Shown in pieces: positions 19,720 through 29,109 of a stretch of 64,000 nucleotides of DNA. Where the stretch lies: positions 62,001 to 126,000 of the forward strand of contig NZ_JBHSJJ010000016.1 of NCBI RefSeq assembly GCF_042652345.1, in the 5' to 3' direction. The translations under genes were made by a program, and so were the position numbers. This stretch comes from Negadavirga shengliensis (lineage in GTDB: Bacteria > Bacteroidota > Bacteroidia > Cytophagales > Cyclobacteriaceae). How positions within the stretch are numbered: the stretch's first letter is position 1; the number at the start of each line of letters is the position of its first letter. The notes below the pieces were generated by a model. The model had not been told where the DNA came from. It searched no databases and was given only the letters and a program-made list of their open reading frames with translations.

Positions 19720-20886
19720 TCAATCTGCGTTTTGGGACTTAACGGTTCCCATCAGCCAGTCGGTCATAAACCTTACCCCCTCATCCACAATTGCTTCATG
19801 GCCTCCCTCATGTAAAACAAGTTCCATTCTTTTGGGGATTTTAAGCTTCTGATAATGAACCGTTGATTTATCATATTCTTCCACAACCTGGGGCCAATGC
19901 GCTATATTGTCCTTTTTTCCATGCTGAATCATCAGTGGCCGCGGAGCAATCAGGGAAACCAGATCGTAATCCGAGAATTCCGTCAACCATCCGTTAAAAA
20001 AAGCATGTTCCTCCCTTGGCGAAAAGCTGGAGTACCGCTCATCCGGCACCGCCATTTTGTTTCTCCGCTCGTTAAACCAGGCTGAAACCACACCCGCTTT
20101 GATGCGGGGTTCAAGGGGCATCCAGAACATGGTCGCCATTCCGCCCAAGGAAACACCCCACATCCCGACTTTATCCGCATCAACCCTTGGATCGGCCAGG
20201 ACCATATCCAAAAGATGCTGCAACCGGACCAGTTCTATTCCGGGCAAACTGGTACCCGCGAGGCGAGCGTAACGTTCCACATTATTTCGTCTTTCCACAG
20301 ACCTCAGGTTCATAGGCACTAAAACAGCAAACCCCGCTTCTAGCAGCCCTTTGGCGTATTCATGATAGGCACCGGGAGAAAAAGGGGTTTCAGGCGTACT
20401 TTCGATGCCATGCTGAACAATTACAACAGGCACCTGTTTTCGTTCACTTGCCCCCTCAGGAAAGGCAAGAACCGCTTCTGCTGTAAGCATGCCCAGAGGA
20501 AGCCCGATCCATTCCGCTTGGATTTCCCCCAAAGCATAAGGTTTCCTTTCAAGTGGCCCGCTCTTGGTGAGCACAGGAGGGTTCAAAACCTCTTCCCATC
20601 TTCTGCGGTTGGGTTTCACACTGCGTTCCAAAGCATCGGGGCTGCTGTAATCACGGTTCCACGCCTTTTCGGAACGTGCCTCGTATTCCGCTACAAGAAA
20701 ATGCCTGAGATAATCCTCCAGCTGTTTTTCATAGGCATCTGTACGGGCTGTTTCGACTTCAGGAGAAACCAGGCTATTGTTTTGCCCCACAGCTTTCAAG
20801 GTACCTGTCAATAATATAAAAACGATTATATACCCCCGGGTTTTACAGTATTTTTTGATCATGCGTTTACCTGTTATTTTGTTCAA
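19720..20886 (-). CDS. Secreted alpha/beta hydrolase (dienelactone hydrolase/acetyl-xylan-esterase-like)
   Basis: This 388-residue protein has a signal-peptide-like segment (GYIIVFILLTGTLKAVGQ) and an alpha/beta-hydrolase fold. The nucleophile elbow is GVSLGGMATMFW. The oxyanion region is VVIVQHGIEST, and the late RPLMIQHGKKDNIAHW and HEGGHEAI carry the likely acid and histidine. Related proteins deacetylate sugars or cleave small esters. Its stop codon is followed within about 20 bases by the decayed redoxin on the same strand. The exact substrate is unknown. Confidence 0.85.
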   Translation of the reverse strand: MNKITGKRMIKKYCKTRGYIIVFILLTGTLKAVGQNNSLVSPEVETARTDAYEKQLEDYLRHFLVAEYEARSEKAWNRDYSSPDALERSVKPNRRRWEEVLNPPVLTKSGPLERKPYALGEIQAEWIGLPLGMLTAEAVLAFPEGASERKQVPVVIVQHGIESTPETPFSPGAYHEYAKGLLEAGFAVLVPMNLRSVERRNNVERYARLAGTSLPGIELVRLQHLLDMVLADPRVDADKVGMWGVSLGGMATMFWMPLEPRIKAGVVSAWFNERRNKMAVPDERYSSFSPREEHAFFNGWLTEFSDYDLVSLIAPRPLMIQHGKKDNIAHWPQVVEEYDKSTVHYQKLKIPKRMELVLHEGGHEAIVDEGVRFMTDWLMGTVKSQNAD

Positions 20887-21413
20887 CCCAATGTATCAAA
20901 AAAACCAAAATATCCAATCCCATCATGCTTCTGAAAATATTTTAAGGAAGAAATTATTCGCCCTTATGTGGAGACATCACCCTATTTACCCAATGCCTTC
21001 AATAAAGAATCAGAGTAAAATTTTTCATTTTATTTTATTTATTAATCATAATGATACAAAAAACATTATGGGTGAATTTTTATTTGTTTATATGACAATT
21101 TAAAGATTAAAACAACTTTTAAAAATCAGATAGGTTTACATTATTTCCTGAGTATCCGGTATGCTGCAAGTTGTCTGTCAGATGGCCGCTGATCTTGGCC
21201 GTTAAAATCCATTTATACAGCGAAAGATTTGAAAATTTGTGAAAATTTTTCGAAATTACTTTAAATAGCGGAGACAGACAAAATAACGGATAGCCAACTC
21301 AATTCGCTCATTTTCAAATTAATGTGCTTAATTGATTTCATACATTAACCAACCCAACAGGTTAAATGTATTGCATTATCATGATTTATTTTTATAAATC
21401 CCCAGAGAAAAAT
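20887..21413. other. AT-rich intergenic region upstream of the GH13 gene
   Basis: This gap separates the divergent hydrolase and GH13 genes. It is very AT-rich and includes ATTTATTAATCATAATG near 21040. Open frames within it have no recognisable motif. I see no RNA gene or terminator. It presumably carries both promoters. Confidence 0.45.
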
Positions 21414-23111
21414 ATGAACCCTAAAAGCATAAGTGAAATCAAGCTGAAGGATTTAACCGGCCGCAGCTTCTATCCGTCTCCTTCTGCATGGGAAGATCAG
21501 GTACTTTATTTCCTTATGCTGGACCGCTTCTCCGATGGACAGGAAAACCAGTATCATGATAATAACGGGGATTTGGTTACCCACGGTATTACGCCTCCTT
21601 TCGATAAAGCCCAGCCCAATACCGTGGACCGGGAACTATGGGAGAACCAGGGACAAGGGTGGTGCGGGGGCACCCTAAAAGGGCTAACCAGCAAGGTCGG
21701 ATACCTGAAAAGGCTCGGTGTTACCGCCGTCTGGATCAGTCCCATCTTCAAGCAGGTATCCTTTCAGGAAACTTATCATGGGTATGGTCCCCAAAATTAT
21801 CTTGACATTGACCCCAACTTCGGTACCCCACAGGAATTAAAAGACCTGGTCGAAACAGCGCATGACCATGGGTTGTATATTATTCTGGATGTTATCATTA
21901 ACCATTCCGGCAACGTCTTCTCCTATGATCCGGACCGCTATCGGATAGAAACTGATGGGGCTGAATTTTATCATGCCCGTTGGGATGGCAACCCTTATGC
22001 CATAGCAGGATTCAATGACAGCACGGGAAAACCTACCATTCCCTTTGGACCGGCTGATGAATGTGCATGGCCGGATGGAGCGGTCTGGCCAAGAGAATTT
22101 CAGGCTTCAGGTACTTTTACCGGCAAAGGCGAAATTGTGAACTGGGATCATTACCCTGAATACCTTGAAGGGGACTTTTCTGACTTAAAAGATATTAATC
22201 TTGGAAAAGGACCTATTGATCATTATCTCCCCTCTCCTGCATTAAAAAACCTGGTGGAATGTTATAAATACTGGATTGCATTTGCGGATTTGGATGGATT
22301 TCGGGTGGATACAGTCAAACATATGGATGACGGGGCGTCCCGGTTTTTCACTTCTGCCATACATGAATTCACCCAGTACATCGGGAAAGAAAACTTTTAC
22401 CTGATTGCTGAGATTACAGGTGGACGCCAATTTGCCTATGAAAAGCTGGAATCCGTGGGCATGGACGCAGCATTGGGGATTGATGATATTCCGGACAGGC
22501 TGGAATATATGGTAAAAGGCTATAGGAATCCTGCTGATTACTTTAACCTGTTCCGTAACTCGATGCTTATTCATAAGGAATCCCATATATGGTTTCGGAA
22601 TAAAGTGGTCACTATGTTTGATGACCATGATCAGGTACGGAAGGGAAAATTAAAAGCCAGGTTTTGTGCGAATGACAACGGCCATCTGGTTATCCTGAAT
22701 GTGCTGGCTTTAAACGCCACTACTTTAGGCATTCCCTGTATTTACTATGGCAGTGAGCAATCCTTTAATGGCAAAAGCCTTGATGAAAGAGACGGAAGTG
22801 ATGTTTTTTTGCGGGAATGTATGTTTGGAGGGAGATTCGGTACTTTTCAAACACAAAACCAGCACTTCTTTAATGAAGCGGATCCGGTGTTCCAGGAGTT
22901 GTCTAAGATATTGGCCATACGGAATGATAATATGGCTTTGCGGCGTGGAAGACAATACCTGAGGGAGATTTCAGGCAATGGCTCTCATTTTGGTCTACCG
23001 GTTATGTTCGGGAATGAAATGCGCTCTATAGTTCCCTGGTCAAGGATATTTAACAATGAAGAGTTTGTGCTCGCGATAAATACAGATTACCATAATGCCC
23101 GTTCTGCCTGA
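21414..23111 (+). CDS. GH13 alpha-amylase-family hydrolase, prematurely stopped
   Basis: From the start MNPKSISEIK this encodes about 565 residues of a GH13 (beta/alpha)8 barrel. The four conserved regions are present: I (LDVIINHSGN), II (GFRVDTVKHMD, nucleophile Asp), III (YLIAEITGG, acid/base Glu) and IV (MFDDHDQVRKG). No signal peptide is visible from this start; an upstream in-frame start at 21366 adds a short hydrophobic stretch. The frame ends at a TGA (23109-23111) where related enzymes would continue into the C-terminal beta domain, and homologous coding sequence follows in the same frame. The catalytic domain is therefore complete but the final beta-sandwich is cut off. It likely acts on alpha-glucans if still functional. 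Confidence 0.85.
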   Translation: MNPKSISEIKLKDLTGRSFYPSPSAWEDQVLYFLMLDRFSDGQENQYHDNNGDLVTHGITPPFDKAQPNTVDRELWENQGQGWCGGTLKGLTSKVGYLKRLGVTAVWISPIFKQVSFQETYHGYGPQNYLDIDPNFGTPQELKDLVETAHDHGLYIILDVIINHSGNVFSYDPDRYRIETDGAEFYHARWDGNPYAIAGFNDSTGKPTIPFGPADECAWPDGAVWPREFQASGTFTGKGEIVNWDHYPEYLEGDFSDLKDINLGKGPIDHYLPSPALKNLVECYKYWIAFADLDGFRVDTVKHMDDGASRFFTSAIHEFTQYIGKENFYLIAEITGGRQFAYEKLESVGMDAALGIDDIPDRLEYMVKGYRNPADYFNLFRNSMLIHKESHIWFRNKVVTMFDDHDQVRKGKLKARFCANDNGHLVILNVLALNATTLGIPCIYYGSEQSFNGKSLDERDGSDVFLRECMFGGRFGTFQTQNQHFFNEADPVFQELSKILAIRNDNMALRRGRQYLREISGNGSHFGLPVMFGNEMRSIVPWSRIFNNEEFVLAINTDYHNARSA

Positions 23112-23270
23112 GTTACCATTGATAATGACCTTCATGAAATCGGCGATAAGCTGACCTGTATTTATTCAACTGTAGCCGGTGAAATTGGTAAAACTGTCGA
23201 AGTCCAGGGTAAAAACGGGAAATCAGTTGTTTTAAATGTCCCTCTGGCTGGGTTTGTGATTTACAGATAA
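23112..23270 (+). pseudogene. Detached C-terminal tail of the GH13 protein
   Basis: Directly after the TGA at 23109-23111, the same frame stays open to a TAA at 23268-23270. It reads as a beta-domain tail (VTIDNDLHEIGDKL, then GKTVEVQGKNGKS and PLAGFVIYR), a typical GH13 C terminus. The residue at the stop is expected to be Trp, because ARSAWVTID fits the context, so a single TGG-to-TGA change explains the break. The complete frame would encode about 618 residues. Confidence 0.8.
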
Positions 23271-23291
23271 AAAATGGTGTCCAAGCAGTGA

Positions 23292-23591
23292 AAATCAGAC
23301 CCGCAAGCTTACAATATCCTCTGGGCCATCCGGCGGCGGTACAAAAACCGGAAGGCTTCATTTGATGCCGTTCTTTTGTATGCCGTTGTTTGTCCCTGGG
23401 CCCTGACGCCGTTGCTGGCTTGCCTTGAGATGGACCAACTGACAGAAGTATGGTTTACCAACGGGGGCTTCATTGTGATCCCCGTCCTCTTTATCAGAAA
23501 CATGGTAGAAGTTAAAACTGTTTTTCTAAAATGTGATTGTTCTTTATTGAGCTTTTCCCTTGAAGGGACAAAGAACAAAAAACCTCAGTAA
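23292..23591 (+). pseudogene. Decayed membrane-protein fragment
   Basis: This frame is open from just after a TGA and reads KSDPQAYNILWAIRRRYKNR, then two hydrophobic segments (FDAVLLYAVVCPWALTPLL and WFTNGGFIVIPVLFI). It has no credible start codon at the beginning of the similarity and its end (FSLEGTKNKKPQ) looks random. It could be a remnant of a small membrane protein or of part of a transporter. I do not recognise the family. Confidence 0.35.
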
Positions 23592-23853
23592 GTCAAATAA
23601 CATCAATTATCGGGACGTCTTTTCCTGTTTCCGAATGATGTCTTATATTTTATGTTCACTGTCCAGACGCAGAACCCTCAGGCAGAAAAAACATCAATTG
23701 GCATGTTGTGGCAAACGAGGTCAAAACACATAGCAAATCAACAATTGGGGTATACGGGTAGGTTAAAACCCCAGATATTTCATCCCTGCATTCGCTCCTG
23801 ATTAAAAAATAAAACCCTAACATTGAAAATCAATAAATTAGGGTTTCAATCCG
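23592..23853. other. Intergenic region upstream of tRNA-Ser terminator side
   Basis: No gene is seen here. The stretch follows the decayed fragment and runs to the 3' end of the minus-strand tRNA-Ser. No clear terminator hairpin for the tRNA was found. Confidence 0.4.
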
Positions 23854-23942
23854 TAGAGAGTGGGGGATTCGAACCCCCGGTACGCTGTTAGACGTACGAC
23901 AGTTTAGCAAACTGCTGGTTTAAGCCACTCACCCAACTCTCT
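23854..23942 (-). tRNA. tRNA-Ser (anticodon GCT)
   Basis: The reverse strand folds into a class II tRNA of 89 bases. Acceptor arms AGAGAGT and ACTCTCT pair fully. The anticodon loop TTGCTAA carries GCT, which reads AGC/AGU serine codons. A long variable arm (GTCGTACG with CGTAC later) and a T arm with GTTCGAA are present. CCA is not encoded. The position just upstream of the lipid-kinase gene's 3' end is unremarkable. Confidence 0.96.
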
Positions 23943-24159
23943 TTTTACTATATCGGCAGCAACTCCACTTTCATCCTCGCTGGCTATTGGTATCAGCCTT
24001 TTTGTCAAGTGCCCTGCAAATATAACCGATAATTTTTAATTTAAACAATAGCAAAGTGGCAATTAATCTCCTCCGAAGAGTCGACAATCGCATGAACCGC
24101 CTAAGATGCTAAAAATCAATCCGGTTATTTTTAGCCCCTTTTATTTTTATCTGTGTACA

Positions 24160-25086
24160 TTAAAATCTCATTTGGGTCATCATGCCGCCAAACCATGATG
24201 ATTTAATGATTCGGACAAATTCAGGATGAAGGGTGATGCTGATCCATGCTGTTTTATCCGCCCCTAAATCAACGATCTCATCGTCCACATGCAAAATCCC
24301 CTCACCTCTGATCATTATTTCCTTCACCTTGACGGTGGGACGCAGACCGGATGTTTTTTTTGACTGGTCACCGGTAATAAATTCCCTTATTTTTGTATGT
24401 TCTCCCCTTTTTGCCATAAAAACATCCAGAAAAACATCATTGAGGTCAGCTTCCGGAGCCAGGTTGAGTTGCGGTCCCATAAACTGCGTGTTCATCGCTT
24501 CTAACCAAAGGTATTCCCCGGAATAATCCTTACCATCCATTTTGATCTCAAAAAATGCAGGCTGGAGCTCAACCAGACCCTCCTCCAATTTTTCCAGACC
24601 AAAAGTAACCTTATCATCGACCGGTGGTGTGACTTTCTTGTCTTTGTCTTTCCCGGATTTGATCTTCCTGAGTACATCGGTAAATAGACCCCATCCTACG
24701 GATTCCAAAAAAAGATGCCGCTGATTCTTATATGCCAGGGACCCAAGCGATAAACATTCTAACCGGTTTTCCTTCCAATTTTGGATGACCTGGTCCAAGT
24801 AATCGCCCAAATCCAAACTGTTCGCGATGTTGTTAGCATTACCCACAGGTAAAATGGCCAAGGGAACGGATTTATTTACCACCATTTTGACGATTTTTTC
24901 GACGGTCCCATCACCGCCCGCGATGATCATAAAATCGCAGTCCTTGTCCAGAAAAAGGCCGAGATTATCCTCATGGCTTTCCTTGACGTTTACTTTGGCT
25001 CCGTGTTGGTTGAGCTCTTCCAATATTGCAGCCAAAGAAAAGTCTCCGTTACCTGCATTGCTATTATACACTAAGTTGATTTTCAT
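24160..25086 (-). CDS. Diacylglycerol-kinase-family lipid kinase
   Basis: From the start MKINLVYNSN this encodes about 308 residues. The nucleotide-binding motif IIAGGDGTVEKIV and the following LPVGNANNIANSLDLG (in place of the usual PxGTxNDxA) match the diacylglycerol/sphingosine kinase catalytic domain of the YegS/BmrU group. It probably phosphorylates a membrane lipid on the cytoplasmic side. The Thr-to-Ala change in the second motif is seen in some relatives. An upstream start at 25173 would run through the divergent surE promoter, so the shorter form is preferred. It is divergent from surE, 68 bases away. Confidence 0.88.
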   Translation of the reverse strand: MKINLVYNSNAGNGDFSLAAILEELNQHGAKVNVKESHEDNLGLFLDKDCDFMIIAGGDGTVEKIVKMVVNKSVPLAILPVGNANNIANSLDLGDYLDQVIQNWKENRLECLSLGSLAYKNQRHLFLESVGWGLFTDVLRKIKSGKDKDKKVTPPVDDKVTFGLEKLEEGLVELQPAFFEIKMDGKDYSGEYLWLEAMNTQFMGPQLNLAPEADLNDVFLDVFMAKRGEHTKIREFITGDQSKKTSGLRPTVKVKEIMIRGEGILHVDDEIVDLGADKTAWISITLHPEFVRIIKSSWFGGMMTQMRF

Positions 25087-25154
25087 ATATTTTCTCCAAA
25101 TGACAAATAATGCCTGATTTTTGTGCCAAAAAATACAAATCAAATTCTGTACCC

Positions 25155-25892
25155 ATGAAAATTTTAGTAACAAATGACGACGGGATTTATAGTCCCGGCA
25201 TACTGGCTTTGGCAGAGGTAGCAGCTGATTTTGGCAAGGTGAGGATCGTTGCTCCCGATGTGGAACAATCTTCTATGGGACATGCGGTGACTGCTTCCCG
25301 CCCCTTGTCCTACAAAAAAACCAAAATCGGAGATTTTGAAGCTTACCGTGTGAATGGTACTCCAGCAGATTGCGTGTCGCTGGGCAGTTTTCATTGGGAG
25401 AAAGTAGATGTGGTCTTGTCGGGTGTCAACCTGGGCACCAATCTTGGAAATTCCATGTGGCATTCCGGCACGTTGGCGGCGGCCAAGCAGGCTGCGCTTA
25501 TGGGCCTGAATGGCATTGCCTTCAGTACGCCCAGTCAACGTGATGAAATCAATTTCTCTCCAATTAAGCTGTACATCGCAAAAGTACTGGAGATGTTGTT
25601 GCTGCAGGAAGACAGCCCTTCGCTGGTCAATGTAAACCTTCCCAGTGAGCCACAAGGGATCCAGTGGGCCCGGCAATCGGTCCGTCACTATGATGGGCTT
25701 GTAAAAGCCGCTCAAGATCCTATGGGCAGGGAACATTTCTGGTTTACGGTAGCACCTATCGAGAATCTAGAGGAGGGAACGGACCGCTGGACAGTGGAGC
25801 ACAATATGGTATCCCTTACCCCTCTGCGCTTAGACCTTACAGACGAAGCTTGTCTGGAACGGATGAAACAACAATCAGTGTCACCGCGGTAA
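25155..25892 (+). CDS. surE: 5'/3'-nucleotidase SurE
   Basis: SurE is a metal-dependent nucleoside-monophosphate and polyphosphate phosphatase linked to stationary-phase survival. From the start MKILVTNDDG the protein has 245 residues, the usual size. The metal site DDGIYSPGI (Asp8, Asp9), the VAPDVEQSSMGHAVT block (catalytic Ser/His region), RVNGTPADCV and SGVNLGTNLG (metal-binding Asn) are all present. The gene is monocistronic by appearance and divergent from the lipid kinase. Confidence 0.97.
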   Translation: MKILVTNDDGIYSPGILALAEVAADFGKVRIVAPDVEQSSMGHAVTASRPLSYKKTKIGDFEAYRVNGTPADCVSLGSFHWEKVDVVLSGVNLGTNLGNSMWHSGTLAAAKQAALMGLNGIAFSTPSQRDEINFSPIKLYIAKVLEMLLLQEDSPSLVNVNLPSEPQGIQWARQSVRHYDGLVKAAQDPMGREHFWFTVAPIENLEEGTDRWTVEHNMVSLTPLRLDLTDEACLERMKQQSVSPR

Positions 25893-26127
25893 AGGGCGAA
25901 GGGATGGCGGGTATTGCTCCCGGATTTCCTCAACACCTTTTATCCGGGATCAATCACCGCCAGCCCTGTTCCCAAATTCACCATAAACTACCCTAACTGC
26001 CTTCCCGTTCCCAAAGGCAATCCCGCAATGAGTAGCGTCATTTTCAACAAAACTCCTGGTTTTAACCCAAATAACTTTTAAAATCTCCCTTTAATGGGTT
26101 TCTTTGCGGTAATTAAAAAAAAGACCG
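25893..26127. other. Intergenic region between surE and the FAH-family gene
   Basis: No gene can be supported. On the minus strand at 25950-26085 a short frame without ATG reads as coding-like (KVIWVKTRSFVEN, then HCGIAFGNGKAVRVVYG). It may be a remnant or chance. The GTAATTAAAAAAAAGACCG just before 26128 is a typical A-rich leader for the next gene. Confidence 0.35.
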
Positions 26128-26739
26128 ATGAAAATCATTGCCATAGGCAGAAACTATGCTGCCCATATTGAAGAACTTGAAAATGAAAGACCTGATTCTC
26201 CGGTGGTATTCTTAAAGCCCGATACGGCACTTTTGAAAAACAACGCGGCTTTTTACCACCCTGAATTTTCTGAAAACATCCATCATGAAGTGGAACTGGT
26301 TTTAAAAATCAAAAAAGAAGGCAAATATATACAGGAGGCATTTGCGCACAAATACTACGATGAGATCGGGATTGGAATTGATCTTACGGCAAGGGACCTG
26401 CAGAAAAAATGCAAGGAAAAGGGCCTGCCCTGGGAAATAGCCAAGGCGTTTGACGGCTCTGCCCCGCTTGGAGATTTTCTTCCCAAAACTGATTTTCGGG
26501 ACCTGAAAAACATCAACTTCCACCTGGACATCAACGGTGAAAGAAAACAAACCGGTAACACCTCGCTGCTTTTGTTTGATTTTGATGTAATCATCGCATA
26601 TGTTTCCCAATTTTTCACGTTGAAAACAGGGGATCTGATCTTTACGGGCACTCCTGCAGGTGTGGGCAAAGTAAACATCGGTGACCGGTTAGAAGCCTAT
26701 ATTGAAGATAAAAAGCTGTTGGACTTTGAAGTTAAATAA
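26128..26739 (+). CDS. Fumarylacetoacetate hydrolase family protein
   Basis: This 203-residue protein has the single-domain FAH fold. Visible motifs are IGRNYAAHIEEL, FLKPDTALL, the metal-binding HHEVELVLKI, GIDLTARDLQ and GDLIFTGTPAGVG. Members hydrolyse or isomerise diketo acids, or decarboxylate oxaloacetate (FAHD1-like). The small size and the AKAFDGSAPLGDF motif favour the acylpyruvase/oxaloacetate decarboxylase group. The substrate is inferred only. The end of the gene overlaps the start of the M23 peptidase. Confidence 0.93.
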   Translation: MKIIAIGRNYAAHIEELENERPDSPVVFLKPDTALLKNNAAFYHPEFSENIHHEVELVLKIKKEGKYIQEAFAHKYYDEIGIGIDLTARDLQKKCKEKGLPWEIAKAFDGSAPLGDFLPKTDFRDLKNINFHLDINGERKQTGNTSLLLFDFDVIIAYVSQFFTLKTGDLIFTGTPAGVGKVNIGDRLEAYIEDKKLLDFEVK

Positions 26740-28597
26740 TAAACCTGCATTATATCTGGTTTTCCTGCTGTCTTTCCTGAGTCTTTCCCAAGTGGAAAAG
26801 GGGTATTATCTTTTCCCTATCAAGCCCGGCGAGCAGAATTTCCTCGCAGGAAACATGAGTGAGATCCGTCCCAACCATTTTCACACCGGAATAGACATCA
26901 AGACGGAAGGCAGAGAGGGCCTGCCGGTATATGCCGCGGCGGATGGCCATGTTTACCGGATGAAAATATCGTCTATGGGATACGGTAACGTCTTGTATAT
27001 CAGACACCCCAACGGACAAGCCACTTTATATGCTCACCTGAGGGATTTCGCCGGACCCATAGCTGGATATATGCAAAACAAGATGTATGAGCTTCAGCGC
27101 AATGAGCTGGAATATTTTCCTGAAGCCCATGATTTACCTGTAAAAAAAGGAGAAATCATTGCCTATTCCGGCAATACAGGAAGCTCCGGTGGGCCACACC
27201 TTCATTTTGAAATCAGGGACTCGCTGGATAGGGCCTTAGACCCCCTTCATTTTGGTTTTTCGGAGATCATCGACACCACCCCACCTACTGTGACCCGGGT
27301 CGCCCTCACCCCTCTGGAAGAAAACAGTAGAATCAATGGCATTCACCGAAGGCAGGAATTCCCTGTGAGCTACAGCGAGGCCGAAGGATTCAGGGTGCGC
27401 CAAAGCATAAAAATATCCGGCAGGGTCGGTATCGAAATTCTCGCACATGACAAGCTGGATGGAATGTATAACCTCAATGGTTTTCCTGTATTTGAAATTT
27501 ACGAGAAAGGAAACAGGATTTATCGCAGCGAGGTCAATCCGGTGGATTTTGATTTGGGAAGATTTATCCTCGTCCACACCTATCAAAACAGATACACAAG
27601 GCTATACAAGCGACCCAACAACCTTTTCGGGTTCTATGAGCCGGACAGTGTTTTCTCCGGAGCCATTTCGGCGCTTCCTGAAGAAAGGAAAGATGTACAG
27701 GTAAAACTGATCGACGCATACGGTAACAGCAGCCAGCTCACTTTGGATTTTGAAGGGGAAACGGCTCCTATCAACTTCTATACTCACAATTCCACGAATG
27801 GGCACAAAAAAATAGATTACAGAAACAACCTCATGATCGTGGACGCCCCGCTTTCAGGAGCAGGGGAACTGGCGAAATTCTATGTACACGGTTACGTAAT
27901 GGAAATTCCTTACGCTTATCAGGGTACAAACAAGCGAACTTACCTGTGGAACATGGACCTGGGCGTTCCGGATTCGGTAGATCTTTGCACGGAAACTGTT
28001 ATACCGGGCGTCCATGCTAAAATCCCCTTCCAGAGGGAAACCCATTTCGACAATGGACAGGTGCAGATAAACTTCAGGGAAAATACCCTTTTGGACGACC
28101 TTTTTCTGCGACTGGAATATATTGACGGAAACGGACAGCAAGGTCTCCGCATCAATGATCCGTTTGAATACCTATGGAACAATATGGAAGTAACCTACCA
28201 TGTTCCGGAATTTGAAGGAGTAAAAGAAAAAACCCATATGTATTTACGGTATGCCAACGGGTATAAGAATTTTCAGGGCGGCGTGTGGAACGGTGATAGG
28301 ATCAACTTCAACACCCGTCACTTCGGCGAATTTGTGTTGGCAACAGACTCGATCCCCCCGAGGATCAGGCCTATCCGCATCAACCAACAGGAAATCAGGT
28401 TTTCCATTATGGATAACCTTTCCGGAATCAAGGATTTTGAGGCATGGGTGGATGGTGAGTGGGTGCTGATGAGATATGAGCACAAACAGGCAGTGATATG
28501 GTCAGAAAAAAAACGTGAAGGGCCACTCAAAGGGGATCTCCTCTTAAAAGTCCGGGATATGGCAAATAACGAAGCCATTTATAGGGGAAAAATTTAA
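26726..28597 (+). CDS. M23-family metallopeptidase (LytM-like), secreted
   Basis: This protein of about 623 residues begins with a signal peptide (PALYLVFLLSFLSLSQ) when started at a TTG at 26726, which overlaps the preceding FAH gene; another TTG at 26702 is possible. The M23 zinc motifs are HFHTGIDIKTEG near the N terminus and HLHFEIRDS later, separated by YGNVLYIRHPNGQATLYAHL. A long C-terminal region of beta-rich sequence follows, ending in a NLSGIKDFEAWVDGEW block, with no enzyme motif. The catalytic residues appear complete, so peptidoglycan endopeptidase activity is likely. The non-ATG start and overlap suggest translational coupling. Confidence 0.92.
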   Translation: MKLNNKPALYLVFLLSFLSLSQVEKGYYLFPIKPGEQNFLAGNMSEIRPNHFHTGIDIKTEGREGLPVYAAADGHVYRMKISSMGYGNVLYIRHPNGQATLYAHLRDFAGPIAGYMQNKMYELQRNELEYFPEAHDLPVKKGEIIAYSGNTGSSGGPHLHFEIRDSLDRALDPLHFGFSEIIDTTPPTVTRVALTPLEENSRINGIHRRQEFPVSYSEAEGFRVRQSIKISGRVGIEILAHDKLDGMYNLNGFPVFEIYEKGNRIYRSEVNPVDFDLGRFILVHTYQNRYTRLYKRPNNLFGFYEPDSVFSGAISALPEERKDVQVKLIDAYGNSSQLTLDFEGETAPINFYTHNSTNGHKKIDYRNNLMIVDAPLSGAGELAKFYVHGYVMEIPYAYQGTNKRTYLWNMDLGVPDSVDLCTETVIPGVHAKIPFQRETHFDNGQVQINFRENTLLDDLFLRLEYIDGNGQQGLRINDPFEYLWNNMEVTYHVPEFEGVKEKTHMYLRYANGYKNFQGGVWNGDRINFNTRHFGEFVLATDSIPPRIRPIRINQQEIRFSIMDNLSGIKDFEAWVDGEWVLMRYEHKQAVIWSEKKREGPLKGDLLLKVRDMANNEAIYRGKI

Positions 28598-28651
28598 TTT
28601 ATTACGATATTTATGGCCCTGAATAAATAAGTCTCTTTAAACCGAAAAATT

Positions 28652-29101
28652 ATGTCACTAAAAGTAGGTCAAAAGGCACCGGATTTTGAATCCTATGACC
28701 AGGATGGGAACCCCATCAAGCTGTCTGATTTCAAAGGAAAAAAAGTGGTGCTTTATTTTTACCCAAAAGACAACACGCCCGGCTGCACAGCCCAGGCCTG
28801 TGACCTGAGGGATAATTACGAAGGACTTCAGAAAGCAGGGTATGAGGTGTTGGGTATAAGTTCGGATTCCGTGAAGTCTCATCGAAAATTTATAGACAAA
28901 CATGAACTTCCTTTTACCCTTATAGCGGACGAGGACCGATCCGTTCATGAAAAATACGGAACCTGGGTAGAGAAACAGATGTATGGAAGAACATACATGG
29001 GAACAGCCAGGACCACCTTTATCATCGATGAAAATGGTGTCATCGAAGAAATAATAGACAAAGTGAAGACCAAAGAACACAGCAAACAAATTATAAAATA
29101 A
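28652..29101 (+). CDS. bcp: Thioredoxin-dependent thiol peroxidase (Bcp/PrxQ)
   Basis: This 149-residue peroxiredoxin reduces peroxides in the cytoplasm using thioredoxin. The peroxidatic cysteine lies in PKDNTPGCTAQACDLRD, with the second cysteine five residues later, the PrxQ atypical arrangement. The Thr and Arg of the active site (TPGC and ARTTFIID) are present. Length and motifs fit the family fully. It is followed 8 bases later by the transketolase N-terminal gene on the same strand. Confidence 0.97.
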   Translation: MSLKVGQKAPDFESYDQDGNPIKLSDFKGKKVVLYFYPKDNTPGCTAQACDLRDNYEGLQKAGYEVLGISSDSVKSHRKFIDKHELPFTLIADEDRSVHEKYGTWVEKQMYGRTYMGTARTTFIIDENGVIEEIIDKVKTKEHSKQIIK

Positions 29102-29109
29102 TCCAATCA

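Noticed and set aside
20777..21103. A 108-codon plus-strand frame in the AT-rich gap before the GH13 gene
   Set aside because: It begins inside the opposite-strand hydrolase gene, and its sequence is low-complexity with no domain pattern.
25950..26085. A coding-like minus-strand stretch (KVIWVKTRSF...HCGIAFGNGK) between surE and the FAH gene
   Set aside because: It has no start codon and is only about 45 codons, so I cannot separate a remnant from chance; kept only as a remark in the region entry.
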